Source: Xanthobacteraceae bacterium
Lineage (GTDB): Bacteria > Pseudomonadota > Alphaproteobacteria > Rhizobiales > Xanthobacteraceae
Direction of reading: 5' to 3'
Length of the DNA stretch: 57,286 nt
NCBI GenBank assembly: GCA_022844205.1
Contig: JALHMF010000013.1
Span: forward strand, 1-57,286
Of this stretch, positions 42,985-51,675 are shown in pieces. A program made the translations under genes and the position numbers. The stretch's first letter is position 1; each line of letters opens with the position of its first letter. The notes under the pieces were generated by a model that was not told the DNA's origin, ran no database searches, and worked only from the letters and a program-made list of their open reading frames with translations.

Positions 42985-43943
42985 ACCCTTGGACTGAAAT
43001 TCTTTCGGCTCTAGGGCGCGACGGTGCCGCCGCACTGGTGACCGTCGCCAAGGTGGACGGCTCCACGCCGCGCGAGGCGGGGGCGCGCATGGTCGTGCGT
43101 AAGGACGGATCGATCGCTGGCTCCATCGGCGGCGGCCCGCTGGAATGGAATGCAATCGATGCGGCAAAAGTATTGATGGCGCGCGGCCGGGATGTTTGTT
43201 GGAAAACGGTCGCACTCGGCCCCGAGATCGACCAGTGCTGCGGCGGCCGGGCCGAGATTCTGCATGAATCGTTCGGGCATGAAGACCGCGAGTGGATCGC
43301 GAAACTTGCTTCGCTTGATGCGAGCACCGAAATCGTCACGCAAGCAGCCCGCAGCGGCAACGGTCCTTACATACGGCGCGCCACGGATTTTCCTTCAAAT
43401 GAATCCATCAAGCTTGAAGAGCCGGATATCCTGATCGAAAAGTTCGGCGAAACGAAAACGCCGCTGCTTCTCTTTGGCGCCGGCCATGTTGGGCGCGCAC
43501 TCGTAAAAGCGCTGGCGGACTTGCCTTTCGCGATCCGCTGGATCGACGACCGCACCGATGCGTTCGCGGCGGACGAAAACGGCATCGTTTCGGCACTGCC
43601 GGAATCCGAATTGAAGGGCGCCGCTGACGGCACCTTTGTTATCGTGATGACTCACAGCCATGCGCTCGATCTGGCGCTCGTGACGGCGGCACTGGGCGAA
43701 ACCCGCTTCCCTTATGTCGGCCTGATCGGCAGCGCCACCAAGCGCAAGCTGTTCGAGCGGCGTCTCGCGGAATTCGCCGTGAACCCGGACAACATCCAAA
43801 AACTCGTCTGCCCCGTTGGCGTATCCGGCATTTCTGGGAAATCACCGGCGGTGATCGCCGCCGCCGTTGCGGCCGAATTGTTGCGGATGCGCGAACGCCT
43901 GCAAGCGGATACGAAAATTAAAACGGAGATCGCCGTTGGCTGA
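42981..43943 (+). CDS. xdhC: XdhC, molybdenum cofactor maturation factor for xanthine dehydrogenase
   Basis: This 320-residue protein binds molybdenum cofactor, promotes its sulfuration and hands it to XdhB. The N-terminal XdhC/CoxI domain has ATVTK-like text as AALVTVAKVDGSTPREAGAR near residue 18 and SIAGSIGGGPLEWNAIDAAK near 50, with a CCGGRAEI segment near 88. A C-terminal Rossmann domain starts LLLFGAGHVGRALVKAL near 157, and YVGLIGSATKRKLFERRL lies near 247. Its ATG overlaps the xdhB stop, and the guanine deaminase gene starts within its last eight bases. Confidence 0.93.
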   Translation: MNPWTEILSALGRDGAAALVTVAKVDGSTPREAGARMVVRKDGSIAGSIGGGPLEWNAIDAAKVLMARGRDVCWKTVALGPEIDQCCGGRAEILHESFGHEDREWIAKLASLDASTEIVTQAARSGNGPYIRRATDFPSNESIKLEEPDILIEKFGETKTPLLLFGAGHVGRALVKALADLPFAIRWIDDRTDAFAADENGIVSALPESELKGAADGTFVIVMTHSHALDLALVTAALGETRFPYVGLIGSATKRKLFERRLAEFAVNPDNIQKLVCPVGVSGISGKSPAVIAAAVAAELLRMRERLQADTKIKTEIAVG

Positions 43944-44415
43944 CGGAAAACGGGATAAGCAGTTCATGGAACTGGCGCTCGAACTGGCGCGCTTCAACGC
44001 CCGCGGCAGCGATGGCGGCCCGTTCGGCGCGGTGATCGTGCATGAAGGAAAAGTTGTGGGCGAAGGCAGCAACCGCGTCACCACCACGATGGACCCGACC
44101 GCGCACGCGGAAATCGTGGCGCTGCGCGATGCCGCGAAAAATCTCGGCCGCTTCGATCTGCGAGGCTGCGTCCTTTACACAAGCTGCGAGCCGTGCCCGA
44201 TGTGCCTCGCCGCCGTCTACTGGGCGCGTGTGGATCGCGTGGTGTATGCCGCGACCCAGGACGAGGCGGCGGCGGCCGGTTTCGACGATGCGTTTCTTTA
44301 CGAGGAGTTCGCCAAGCCGATGGCCTCGCGCAGCCTCGTCTGCACCCGCGAGGCGGGGGACGGCGAAGACCCGTTCGCGCTCTGGCTCGCCAATCCGAAC
44401 AAAGTTCCGTATTGA
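43936..44415 (+). CDS. guaD: Guanine deaminase (CMP/dCMP-deaminase fold)
   Basis: This 159-residue zinc enzyme has the cytidine-deaminase-type fold used by GuaD of Bacillus and many proteobacteria, and would turn guanine into xanthine for XDH. Zinc ligands are in PTAHAEIVALRDA near residue 55 (His, catalytic Glu two residues on) and YTSCEPCPMCLAAV near 85 (two Cys). GGPFGAVIVHEGKV near 28 is typical of this subgroup. I chose the TTG at 43936 because a GGAG box precedes it; the next ATG (43966) would cut off ten residues. The operon context supports guanine over tRNA or cytosine as substrate. Confidence 0.88.
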   Translation: MADGKRDKQFMELALELARFNARGSDGGPFGAVIVHEGKVVGEGSNRVTTTMDPTAHAEIVALRDAAKNLGRFDLRGCVLYTSCEPCPMCLAAVYWARVDRVVYAATQDEAAAAGFDDAFLYEEFAKPMASRSLVCTREAGDGEDPFALWLANPNKVPY

Positions 44416-44422
44416 TTCCCCC

Positions 44423-45604
44423 ATGGATAATTTCATCGCCGACTGGCTGAACCTGATGTTGCGCTGGGCGCACATGGTCGTCGGCATCGGCTGGATCGGC
44501 ACCTCGTTTTATTTCATCGGGCTCGATCTCGGCCTGCGCAAGGAAAAGGGCCAGCCGCGGGGTGTGCATGGTGCCACCTGGCAAGTGCATGGCGGCGGCT
44601 TCTATCACGTGCGGAAATTCACGGTGGCGCCTCCGCAACTGCCGGAACACCTGCACTGGTTCCGCTGGGAAGCCTATCTCACCTGGGTGACGGGATTCGG
44701 CCTGCTTTGCGTGCAGTATTACTGGAACGCGCGCGCCTATCTGATCGATCCGACGGTGCTCGACATCACGCCCGCGATGGCGATTGCGATTTCCGTGGCG
44801 ACCCTGGTGCTCGGCTGGTTTCTCTACGATCTCATCTGCCGCCTCTTCGGCGGCAACACGGTGCCGCTCGCGATCACGGTGTTCGCGATGATCGTGGCGG
44901 CAAGCTGGGGCCTGACCCATGTGTTCTCCGGCCGCGGCGCCTTCATCCATGTCGGCGCGCTCGTCGGCACCATCATGGCCGCCAACGTGTTTCTGGTGAT
45001 CATTCCGAACCAGAAGAAAATGGTCGGGCAACTCATCGAAGGCAAGGAGCCGGACGCGCGGCTCGGCGCCATCGGCAAGCAGCGCTCGCTGCATAATAAT
45101 TATCTCACGCTGCCGGTTTTGCTGATGATGGTCTCGCAGCATTATCCGATGCTGTTCAGCCATCCGCATTCGTGGCTGGTGGTGGCGCTGATCCTGATTA
45201 CCGGCGGGCTGGTGCGGCATCTGATCAATCGCGCCGATGCCGGCGACGATTTCAAGAAATACACATGGGCCGCACCGGTCGCGGCGATCGCGCTCGCGTC
45301 GGCGATCACGGTGACGGCGCCGCAGACCGCGACGAGTTCGACGCAGGTGGCCGATGCCGACGCGCTCAAGATCGTCTCGCATCACTGCGCAAGCTGCCAC
45401 GCACGCAAGCCGAAGCATCCCGGTTTCGCCGACGCACCCAACAACATCCGCCTCGAAAACCTGAACGACCTCCGGCAATACGCCCATCTCGTGCGCGTGC
45501 AGGCAGTGCAGTCCAATGCCATGCCGCTCGGCAACGAGACGCGCATGACGAACGACGAACGCGCCGCACTCGGCGCCTGGCTGCAGGCGAACGCCCGCCG
45601 ATGA
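44423..45604 (+). CDS. puuD: Urate hydroxylase PuuD (membrane urate oxidase with cytochrome c domain)
   Basis: This 393-residue membrane enzyme is the bacterial alternative to soluble uricase. Eight or nine hydrophobic helices form the catalytic part (LMLRWAHMVVGIGWIGTSFY near residue 10, VHGGGFYHVRKFTVAP near 55, LHNNYLTLPVLLMMVSQHYP near 222, with conserved His). A C-terminal cytochrome c domain in the same chain has the heme site CASCH at residues 322-326 and a Met ligand candidate in SNAMPLGNETRM. It oxidises urate to 5-hydroxyisourate and passes electrons to the respiratory chain without releasing peroxide. The gene lies between guaD and allC, overlapping allC by four bases. Confidence 0.93.
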   Translation: MDNFIADWLNLMLRWAHMVVGIGWIGTSFYFIGLDLGLRKEKGQPRGVHGATWQVHGGGFYHVRKFTVAPPQLPEHLHWFRWEAYLTWVTGFGLLCVQYYWNARAYLIDPTVLDITPAMAIAISVATLVLGWFLYDLICRLFGGNTVPLAITVFAMIVAASWGLTHVFSGRGAFIHVGALVGTIMAANVFLVIIPNQKKMVGQLIEGKEPDARLGAIGKQRSLHNNYLTLPVLLMMVSQHYPMLFSHPHSWLVVALILITGGLVRHLINRADAGDDFKKYTWAAPVAAIALASAITVTAPQTATSSTQVADADALKIVSHHCASCHARKPKHPGFADAPNNIRLENLNDLRQYAHLVRVQAVQSNAMPLGNETRMTNDERAALGAWLQANARR

Positions 45605-46860
45605 AGCCGCTTGCCCTTTCTCCCGAGGACATCGCGGCCCTTGGCCGCCGTGCCGAGGCGATGCTGGAGGAACTCGCCGCGATTTCCGCCGAGCCGGAAC
45701 GGCTCGTGCGTTTGTATCTCACGCCGGAGTATCGCCGCGCGGCCGATCTGATTGCGCAATGGATGCAGGAAGCGGGCCTCGACGTATTCGAGGACGAACT
45801 CGGCAATGTGCGCGGGCGCATCGGCAAGCCGCCGTATCTCCTGCTGGGATCGCATTTCGACACGGTGCTGGACGCCGGCCGCTATGACGGCCCGCTCGGG
45901 ATCGTGGCTCCCATTCTCGCCGTCGATGCGTTCAGCCGCGCGAAGCAGGAGCCGCCTTGCGGAATCGACGTGGTCGCGTTCGGCGACGAGGAAGGCTCGC
46001 GCTTCCCCTCGACGCTTTCGACGTCCGCGGGCGTAGCCGGAAAATTCGACGCGAAGCAGCTCGATCTGAAAGACAAGGATGGCATCACTTACGCCGAGGC
46101 GCTGAAGGCATACGGCAAGGACGCCGGCAAAATATCGTCCGCTGCGATCCCGGCTTCCGAAGCGGCCGGTTACCTCGAAATGCACATTGAACAGGGGCCT
46201 GTGCTGGAAACGGCCGGCGAGCCGCTTGGCGTCGTCACCGCGATTGCGGGCCAGACGCGGTTGCAGATGACGCTGACAGGAGAAGCGGGACACGCCGGCA
46301 CCGTGCCGATGAATTTGCGCAAGGACGCGCTCGCGGGGGCGGCCGAGATCACGCTGCTGGCGGAAAAAGTAGCGGCGGAGTTCAAGAAGAATTCCATGGT
46401 GGCGACCGTCGGCAGGATGGAAGTGAGCCCCGGCGCCATCAACATCATTCCCGGCGTGGTCCGCTTCACGCTGGATCTGCGTTCCGCGTCGGATGAATCG
46501 CGCAACCGAGCGATTGAGCAATTCGAGCGTCAGGCGAAGGAAATCGCCGCCCGCCGCCATCTCGGATACGCAGCCGATGTCATTCACCGCATCGCGACGA
46601 CGCCTTGCCACGAGAAGATGCAGGCGCGTCTCGCCGAAGCGATCAAGGCGGTGGGCGCCAATCCGCTTAAACTCACATCGGGCGCCGGACACGACGGCAT
46701 CATGATGTCGGCGATCTGCCCGATCGTGATGCTGTTCGTGCGCTGCCGCGGCGGCGTCAGCCACAATCCGGCGGAGTATGCGAGCCCGGCCGACATGGGT
46801 GTTGCCATCGCCGCCTTCATTCGTTTTATCGAACAATTCAAGCCGGACCTGAAATCATGA
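45601..46860 (+). CDS. allC: Allantoate amidohydrolase (M20 Zn/Mn hydrolase)
   Basis: This 419-residue enzyme hydrolyses allantoate to ureidoglycine, ammonia and CO2. The metal-binding residues are in order: LLGSHFDTVLDAGRYDGPLG near residue 82 (His, Asp), AFGDEEGSRFPST near 127 (Glu pair), EMHIEQGPVLET near 195 (His) and GGVSHNPAEYAS near 385 (His). GQTRLQMTLTGEAGHAGTVP near 225 is the dimerisation-domain substrate loop. N-carbamoyl-beta-alanine hydrolases share this layout; the purine operon favours allantoate. It overlaps puuD and the next M20 gene by four bases each. Confidence 0.88.
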   Translation: MKPLALSPEDIAALGRRAEAMLEELAAISAEPERLVRLYLTPEYRRAADLIAQWMQEAGLDVFEDELGNVRGRIGKPPYLLLGSHFDTVLDAGRYDGPLGIVAPILAVDAFSRAKQEPPCGIDVVAFGDEEGSRFPSTLSTSAGVAGKFDAKQLDLKDKDGITYAEALKAYGKDAGKISSAAIPASEAAGYLEMHIEQGPVLETAGEPLGVVTAIAGQTRLQMTLTGEAGHAGTVPMNLRKDALAGAAEITLLAEKVAAEFKKNSMVATVGRMEVSPGAINIIPGVVRFTLDLRSASDESRNRAIEQFERQAKEIAARRHLGYAADVIHRIATTPCHEKMQARLAEAIKAVGANPLKLTSGAGHDGIMMSAICPIVMLFVRCRGGVSHNPAEYASPADMGVAIAAFIRFIEQFKPDLKS

Positions 46861-48059
46861 ACAAAGCCGAGTTCGAGCGCGAGGTCGATTTCCTGAAGGC
46901 GCTCGTGCGCATGCCTTCGGACAATCCGCCGGGCGATTGCGCGCCTCCCGCGGAGGAAGCGGCGAAGCTGCTGGAAGGACTCGGCTTCAAGGTCGAACGC
47001 CACAAGGTGCCGGATGCGCTGGTGCGGTTGAACGGCATGAAATCCGCCACCAATCTCGTCATCCGCGAAACATTCGGTTCCGGCAAAGGCCCGGTGATCG
47101 CGCTCAACGCGCATGGCGACGTGGTGCCGCCGGGGCAGGGCTGGAGCGTCGATCCTTACGGTGCGGTCGTGAAGAACGGCGCGATCTACGGACGCGGTGC
47201 CGCCGTCTCGAAATCGGATTTTGCCACCTATGCCTTCGCGCTACGCGCGCTGAAGCAATCGAGCGCCGGCCTGAACGGCAGCGTCGAACTGCATCTCACC
47301 TACGACGAGGAAACCGGCGGCGAGATCGGCCCGAAATGGCTGCTCGATGAGAAAATTTCCAGGCCTGATTTCGTGATCTGCGCGGGCTTTTCCTATTCAG
47401 TCGTGACCGCGCACAACGGCTGCCTGCATCTGGAAGTGAAGGTGAAGGGCAAGCAGGCGCATGCCGCGATGCCGGAAACCGGCGTGGATGCGCTGGAAGC
47501 GGCGAATGCCATTCTCGCGGCGCTTTACGCCGAGCGAAAGAAGCTTGGGAAAAAGAAAAGCAAAACGCCGGGCATCGGTTCGGCCAAGCTCAATGTCGGG
47601 CTCATCTCGGGCGGCATCAACACCAATGTCGTCCCCGACCTCGTCACGCTGCGGCTCGACCGCCGCCTGATCCCGGAAGAGAACGGCAAGAAGGCGGAGC
47701 GCGAACTGGTCGCGCTGATCAAGAAAGCCGGAGCCCGCAGGGGCATCAAGGTCGAATGCCGCCGTGTGCTGCTCGCGGATGCTTTGAAACCCGCGAAGGG
47801 AATCGAAAAGCTCGTTGCCGCGCTGCAAAAACATGCGAAGCGCGTGCTCGGCGTTTCGATCAAGGCAACGGGTGTGCCGCTCTATACCGACGCCCGGCAT
47901 TATTCGGTGCGCGGCATCCCGACGGTACTCTATGGCGCGGGGCCACGTTCCATTCTGGAGGCGAATGCGCACAATGCGGATGAAAACGTCCGCCTGAAGG
48001 ATCTCGAAGCCGCGACCGGCATCATCGAAGGCGTGCTGCACGACCTCCTGCGCGGCTAG
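46857..48059 (+). CDS. M20-family hydrolase (ArgE/DapE-like) with altered metal site
   Basis: This 400-residue protein resembles acetylornithine deacetylase / DapE enzymes: VIALNAHGDVVPPGQGWSVD near residue 82, YGRGAAVSKSDFATYAFALR near 111, HLTYDEETGGEIGPKW near 145, and YTDARHYSVRGIPTVLYGAG near 345. In most M20 enzymes the second segment is GRGxxDxK with an Asp bridging the two metals. Here residue 117 is Val and a downstream KSD replaces MKG, so the metal site may differ or the protein may form a separate subfamily. Last gene of the purine operon, coupled to allC. A late purine-breakdown amide is a likely substrate, but this is inference. Confidence 0.72.
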   Translation: MNKAEFEREVDFLKALVRMPSDNPPGDCAPPAEEAAKLLEGLGFKVERHKVPDALVRLNGMKSATNLVIRETFGSGKGPVIALNAHGDVVPPGQGWSVDPYGAVVKNGAIYGRGAAVSKSDFATYAFALRALKQSSAGLNGSVELHLTYDEETGGEIGPKWLLDEKISRPDFVICAGFSYSVVTAHNGCLHLEVKVKGKQAHAAMPETGVDALEAANAILAALYAERKKLGKKKSKTPGIGSAKLNVGLISGGINTNVVPDLVTLRLDRRLIPEENGKKAERELVALIKKAGARRGIKVECRRVLLADALKPAKGIEKLVAALQKHAKRVLGVSIKATGVPLYTDARHYSVRGIPTVLYGAGPRSILEANAHNADENVRLKDLEAATGIIEGVLHDLLRG

Positions 48060-48174
48060 ACCTGGCGCCTAGCTCCAAACCTTCACAACTGCTTAACCAA
48101 CCTGTGCGATGAAAAAGCACAGGTTTTTGCAGCTTTTACCGTTCAGCGACATTTCCGCAGCCATAGGAATTTGC

Positions 48175-49953
48175 ATGGCTTTGTTTGCGCGTTTCAAGAG
48201 TGCCGAAGAAAAACCTGTTCTCGCCGCCGAGGTGGCCGAACAGATCGCCTCGCTAGTTCCCGATCATTCTCCCGAAATGCCCGTGGCCGGTTCCGGCGGG
48301 ACGGAGCGCGTTCGCGAATCGCTCGACTTGCTGGAGATCGACCTCGGCGACATGATCGCGAAGGTCGGCGATGCCGCGAATGGCGCGCATGAGGTTGTCG
48401 CGAAATCGCGCGACGAACTGGAATCGATCCGCGCCAGCACGTCCGATCTTTCCGATCTCGTCGATACCGCGAACCAGAATGTACAGATGCTGGCAAGCGC
48501 CACCGAGCAACTCGCCCAGTCGTCGGCCGAAATCGGCATCCAGATCAACAACGCGAACCGGATGACCGATCAGGCGAGCCAGGCCGCGAGCGCCACCGGC
48601 GAGCGCGTGGACAGCCTCAAAAATTCATCCATCGAAATCGGCAAGGTCATCGGACTGATTTCCGCGATTGCGAAGCAGACCAATCTGCTTGCGCTCAACG
48701 CCGCGATCGAAGCCGCGCGAGCGGGCGATGCGGGCAGGGGCTTCGCCGTCGTCGCCAATGAAGTGAAGGCACTCTCGGTCGAAACGCAGAAGGCGACCGC
48801 CGCCATCGCGCGCCAGGTGGAAGTGCTTCAGCGCGATACGCAGGCCTCCGTCGAAACGCTGGCCAGGATTGCTGGCCTCATCGACGACATCAAGCCGCTG
48901 TTTTCCACCATTGCGAGCTCGGTCGAGGAGCAGATTTCAACCACGCAGGAACTCTCCCGGAACGCGCTGGAAAATTCGAATTTCGTCGCCGACGTCGCCG
49001 ATCGCGCCAAGAAGATCAAGGACGCGACCGTGAAGGCGAACGACCAGAGCCTTGAGATCGATCGCTCATCCGGCGCTGCGTCCGCATTGGCGAACAAGCT
49101 CCGCACGCGTCTCAGCATCTTTCTGCGCCAGACGGAAATCGGCGACCGTCGCAAGTTCGACCGGCTGCCGTGCGAATTTCCGGTCGACTTGACTCACGGC
49201 CTTGCAAAACTCACCGGCAAGGCAGTCGATCTCGGGGAAGGCGGTGTGCTGGTCAAGCTGTCCGGAGAATTGTCCGCGAATATCGGCGGCGAACTTCATC
49301 TCGACATCGGCGGCTTCTGCCGGACACCGGTGCGTCTGGTAAACCGATCCGATCTGGGACTGCATTTGCAATTCGGGCAGATGTCCACCGAATGCCGCGA
49401 AAGGCTTGGCACGAAACTCGATTCCATCCGCACCGAAAACCGCGAATTCATCGACCGCGCCGTCAAGACGGCGGCGGAAGTATCCGCGCTGTTCGAACGG
49501 CTGGTGGACGAGAGGCGCATCTCGCTCGACGATCTGTTCGACAACCAGTATCTGCCGATAGCAGGCAGCAATCCGCCGCAGGTGACGACGCGGTACCTGG
49601 AATTGCTCGATCGCGTGTTGCCGGACATTCAGGAGCGGCTGCTGGCCGCCGATCACCGCCTGGTGTTCTGCGCGGCGATCGACCGTAACGGCTATCTCCC
49701 GGTGCACAATTTGAAATATTCGCACCCGCAGAAACCGGGTGACGTGATCTGGAACACCGCCCACTCACGCAACCGACGCATTTTCGACGACCGCGCGGGG
49801 CTGTGCGCGGCGCGCAACGCGCGTCCCTATCTGATCCAGTCCTATCCGCGCGACATGGGCAACGGTGTCACGATCATGATGAAAGAGATCGATGCTCCGA
49901 TTCGCGTGCAGGGCCGCCACTGGGGCGGGTTCCGGACGGCGTATAAGATTTAA
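48175..49953 (+). CDS. Soluble methyl-accepting chemotaxis-type protein with PilZ-like domain
   Basis: No membrane helices appear in the 592 residues from the ATG at 48175, which has an AGGA box; a longer start at 48109 would add 22 residues without one. Order: acidic N-terminus, MCP signalling coiled coil near 90-290 with the hairpin tip [20 protein letters not shown] and [21 protein letters not shown] PilZ-like domain follows near 325-405 (RRKFDRLP for the RxxxR c-di-GMP motif, VDLGEGG for DxSxxG with Gly for Ser). A C-terminal region then has [35 protein letters not shown] and [15 protein letters not shown]. It probably links a cytoplasmic signal to CheA, perhaps with c-di-GMP input. Confidence 0.85.
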   Translation: MALFARFKSAEEKPVLAAEVAEQIASLVPDHSPEMPVAGSGGTERVRESLDLLEIDLGDMIAKVGDAANGAHEVVAKSRDELESIRASTSDLSDLVDTANQNVQMLASATEQLAQSSAEIGIQINNANRMTDQASQAASATGERVDSLKNSSIEIGKVIGLISAIAKQTNLLALNAAIEAARAGDAGRGFAVVANEVKALSVETQKATAAIARQVEVLQRDTQASVETLARIAGLIDDIKPLFSTIASSVEEQISTTQELSRNALENSNFVADVADRAKKIKDATVKANDQSLEIDRSSGAASALANKLRTRLSIFLRQTEIGDRRKFDRLPCEFPVDLTHGLAKLTGKAVDLGEGGVLVKLSGELSANIGGELHLDIGGFCRTPVRLVNRSDLGLHLQFGQMSTECRERLGTKLDSIRTENREFIDRAVKTAAEVSALFERLVDERRISLDDLFDNQYLPIAGSNPPQVTTRYLELLDRVLPDIQERLLAADHRLVFCAAIDRNGYLPVHNLKYSHPQKPGDVIWNTAHSRNRRIFDDRAGLCAARNARPYLIQSYPRDMGNGVTIMMKEIDAPIRVQGRHWGGFRTAYKI

Positions 49954-49979
49954 GATCGCGATCGGGTTTCAGTTTATTC

Positions 49980-50064
49980 GTCATGCCCGGCCTTGTGCCG
50001 GGCATCTCGCTTAGGGACGCATTGCCTCTCTAAACGGGATGGCCGGGACAAGCCCGGCCATGAC
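49980..50064. repeat. GTCAT...ATGAC intergenic palindrome, copy 7
   Basis: The element lies between the converging chemoreceptor and rimO genes, ending four bases from the rimO stop. It begins GTCATGCCCGGCCTTGTGCC and ends GGGACAAGCCCGGCCATGAC. Its reverse complement has the same outer arms as copy 3 (20940-21023), so it is an inverted copy with a diverged centre. Confidence 0.8.
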
Positions 50065-50068
50065 GGTG

Positions 50069-51433
50069 CTAGAATCCAACCACGCTTCCATGCAGATCGT
50101 ATGCATCGGAACGCTCTATCAGTACGGTCGCGAATTCGCCGACCTTGAGCGGCCGGCGTGTTGAAATGTGAACCGTGCCGTCGATTTCCGGGGCGTCACC
50201 GCGTGTGCGCCCGCGCGCCGAGTGGCCTTCCACGGCGTCGATCATCACCTTCTCGCGGCGGCCGACTTTCTTTTTGAGTTTCCGTGCGCTGATCTTCTGC
50301 TGCAATTCCATGAATTGCTTGTGCCGCTGTTGCTTGATCTCGTCCGGCACCGGGTTTTCCAGATCGTTCGCGGGCGCGCCGCGCACCGGCTCGAACTTGA
50401 AGCAGCCGGCGCGGTCGATCTGCGCTTCTTCCATGAAAGCGAGCAACTCCGCGAACTCCGCCTCCGTCTCGCCGGGAAAGCCGACGATAAAAGTCGAGCG
50501 TAAGGTGAGATCGGGACACAGCTCGCGCCAGCGGTCGATGCGCGCAAGGGTCTTTTCCAGTGCGGCGGGACGCTTCATGCGCTTCAGCACCGAAGGGCTG
50601 CCGTGCTGGAACGGAATGTCGAGATAGGGAAGGATTTTCCCTTCCGCCATCAGGGGCATCACTTCGTCCACATGCGGGTAAGGATAGACGTAGTGCAGCC
50701 GTATCCAGGCGCCAAGTTCGCCAAGTTCGCGGCACAGGTCGAGGAATTTTGCGCGGACGCGGCGGTCCTTCCACTGGCTTTCGGCGTATTTTATATCGAC
50801 GCCATATGCCGATGTGTCCTGAGAGATCACGAGCAACTCTTTGACGCCCGCCTTCACGAGTTTCTCGGCCTCGCGCAGCACATCGGCCGCGGGGCGGCTG
50901 ACAAGATCGCCGCGCAGCTTCGGGATGATGCAGAAGGAGCAGCGGTTGTTGCAGCCTTCGGAAATCTTCAGATACGAATAGTGCCGCGGCGTGAGCTTGA
51001 TGCCTTGCTCCGGCACCAGATCGAGAAACGGGTCATGCTTCGGCGGCACCGCGCCATGCACCGCCGCCATCACCTGTTCGTATTGATGCGGGCCGGTGAC
51101 GGCCAAAACATGGGGATGCGCCGCCCGGATTTCTTCCGGTTCCGCCCCCATGCAGCCGGTGACGATCACCCGGCCGTTTTCCTTCAGCGCGGTTCCAATC
51201 GCCTCCAGGCTTTCGGCCTTGGCGCTGTCGAGGAACCCGCAGGTGTTGACGACCACCACATCGGCCCCGGCGTGCTCGCGCGCGAGTTCATAGCCCTCGG
51301 CGCGCAGGCGCGTGATGATGCGCTCTGAATCCACAAGCGCCTTCGGACAGCCGAGCGAGACGAAGGACACCCGGGGCGCCGCAGAGGAACCATCCGGCGT
51401 GGTGCGGTCGGTCGTTGAATAGGGGGCGTTCAC
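50069..51433 (-). CDS. rimO: Ribosomal protein S12 methylthiotransferase RimO
   Basis: This protein of about 454 residues is a radical SAM enzyme that methylthiolates Asp88 of ribosomal protein S12. The N-terminal UPF0004 domain binds the second cluster with [38 protein letters not shown] and [14 protein letters not shown]. The radical SAM site is [20 protein letters not shown]. The C-terminal TRAM domain follows [18 protein letters not shown]. The start is uncertain: I used the GTG at 51433, which gives close to the family length; an ATG at 51541 would add 36 residues with no clear ribosome binding site for either. Confidence 0.94.
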   Translation of the reverse strand: MNAPYSTTDRTTPDGSSAAPRVSFVSLGCPKALVDSERIITRLRAEGYELAREHAGADVVVVNTCGFLDSAKAESLEAIGTALKENGRVIVTGCMGAEPEEIRAAHPHVLAVTGPHQYEQVMAAVHGAVPPKHDPFLDLVPEQGIKLTPRHYSYLKISEGCNNRCSFCIIPKLRGDLVSRPAADVLREAEKLVKAGVKELLVISQDTSAYGVDIKYAESQWKDRRVRAKFLDLCRELGELGAWIRLHYVYPYPHVDEVMPLMAEGKILPYLDIPFQHGSPSVLKRMKRPAALEKTLARIDRWRELCPDLTLRSTFIVGFPGETEAEFAELLAFMEEAQIDRAGCFKFEPVRGAPANDLENPVPDEIKQQRHKQFMELQQKISARKLKKKVGRREKVMIDAVEGHSARGRTRGDAPEIDGTVHISTRRPLKVGEFATVLIERSDAYDLHGSVVGF

Positions 51434-51675
51434 GGGGCGACTGATGGGGGATACAGCCCTGTCGGTCAAGGCACGGCAGGCCCTTGAAGCGCCGCCTTTT
51501 CCTCGCCGCGACTGCGCCAAATTATACACATTTTTAACCATTTAGAGGAAGGCTGGCGACACGGTCACCCGCTGCGGAAGAATCGATTCTGCGGTTGGTG
51601 CAGCAATTTGGGCCGGCCCGGAGCAGTGGCTCCGTCGGCTTCGCATAGGGCGAAAAGGCGAGGCCGCAGGGGAGC

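Noticed and set aside
15515-50064. CRISPR array made from the GTCAT repeats
   Set aside because: Copies are scattered over 35 kb, not spaced regularly, and no cas genes are present.
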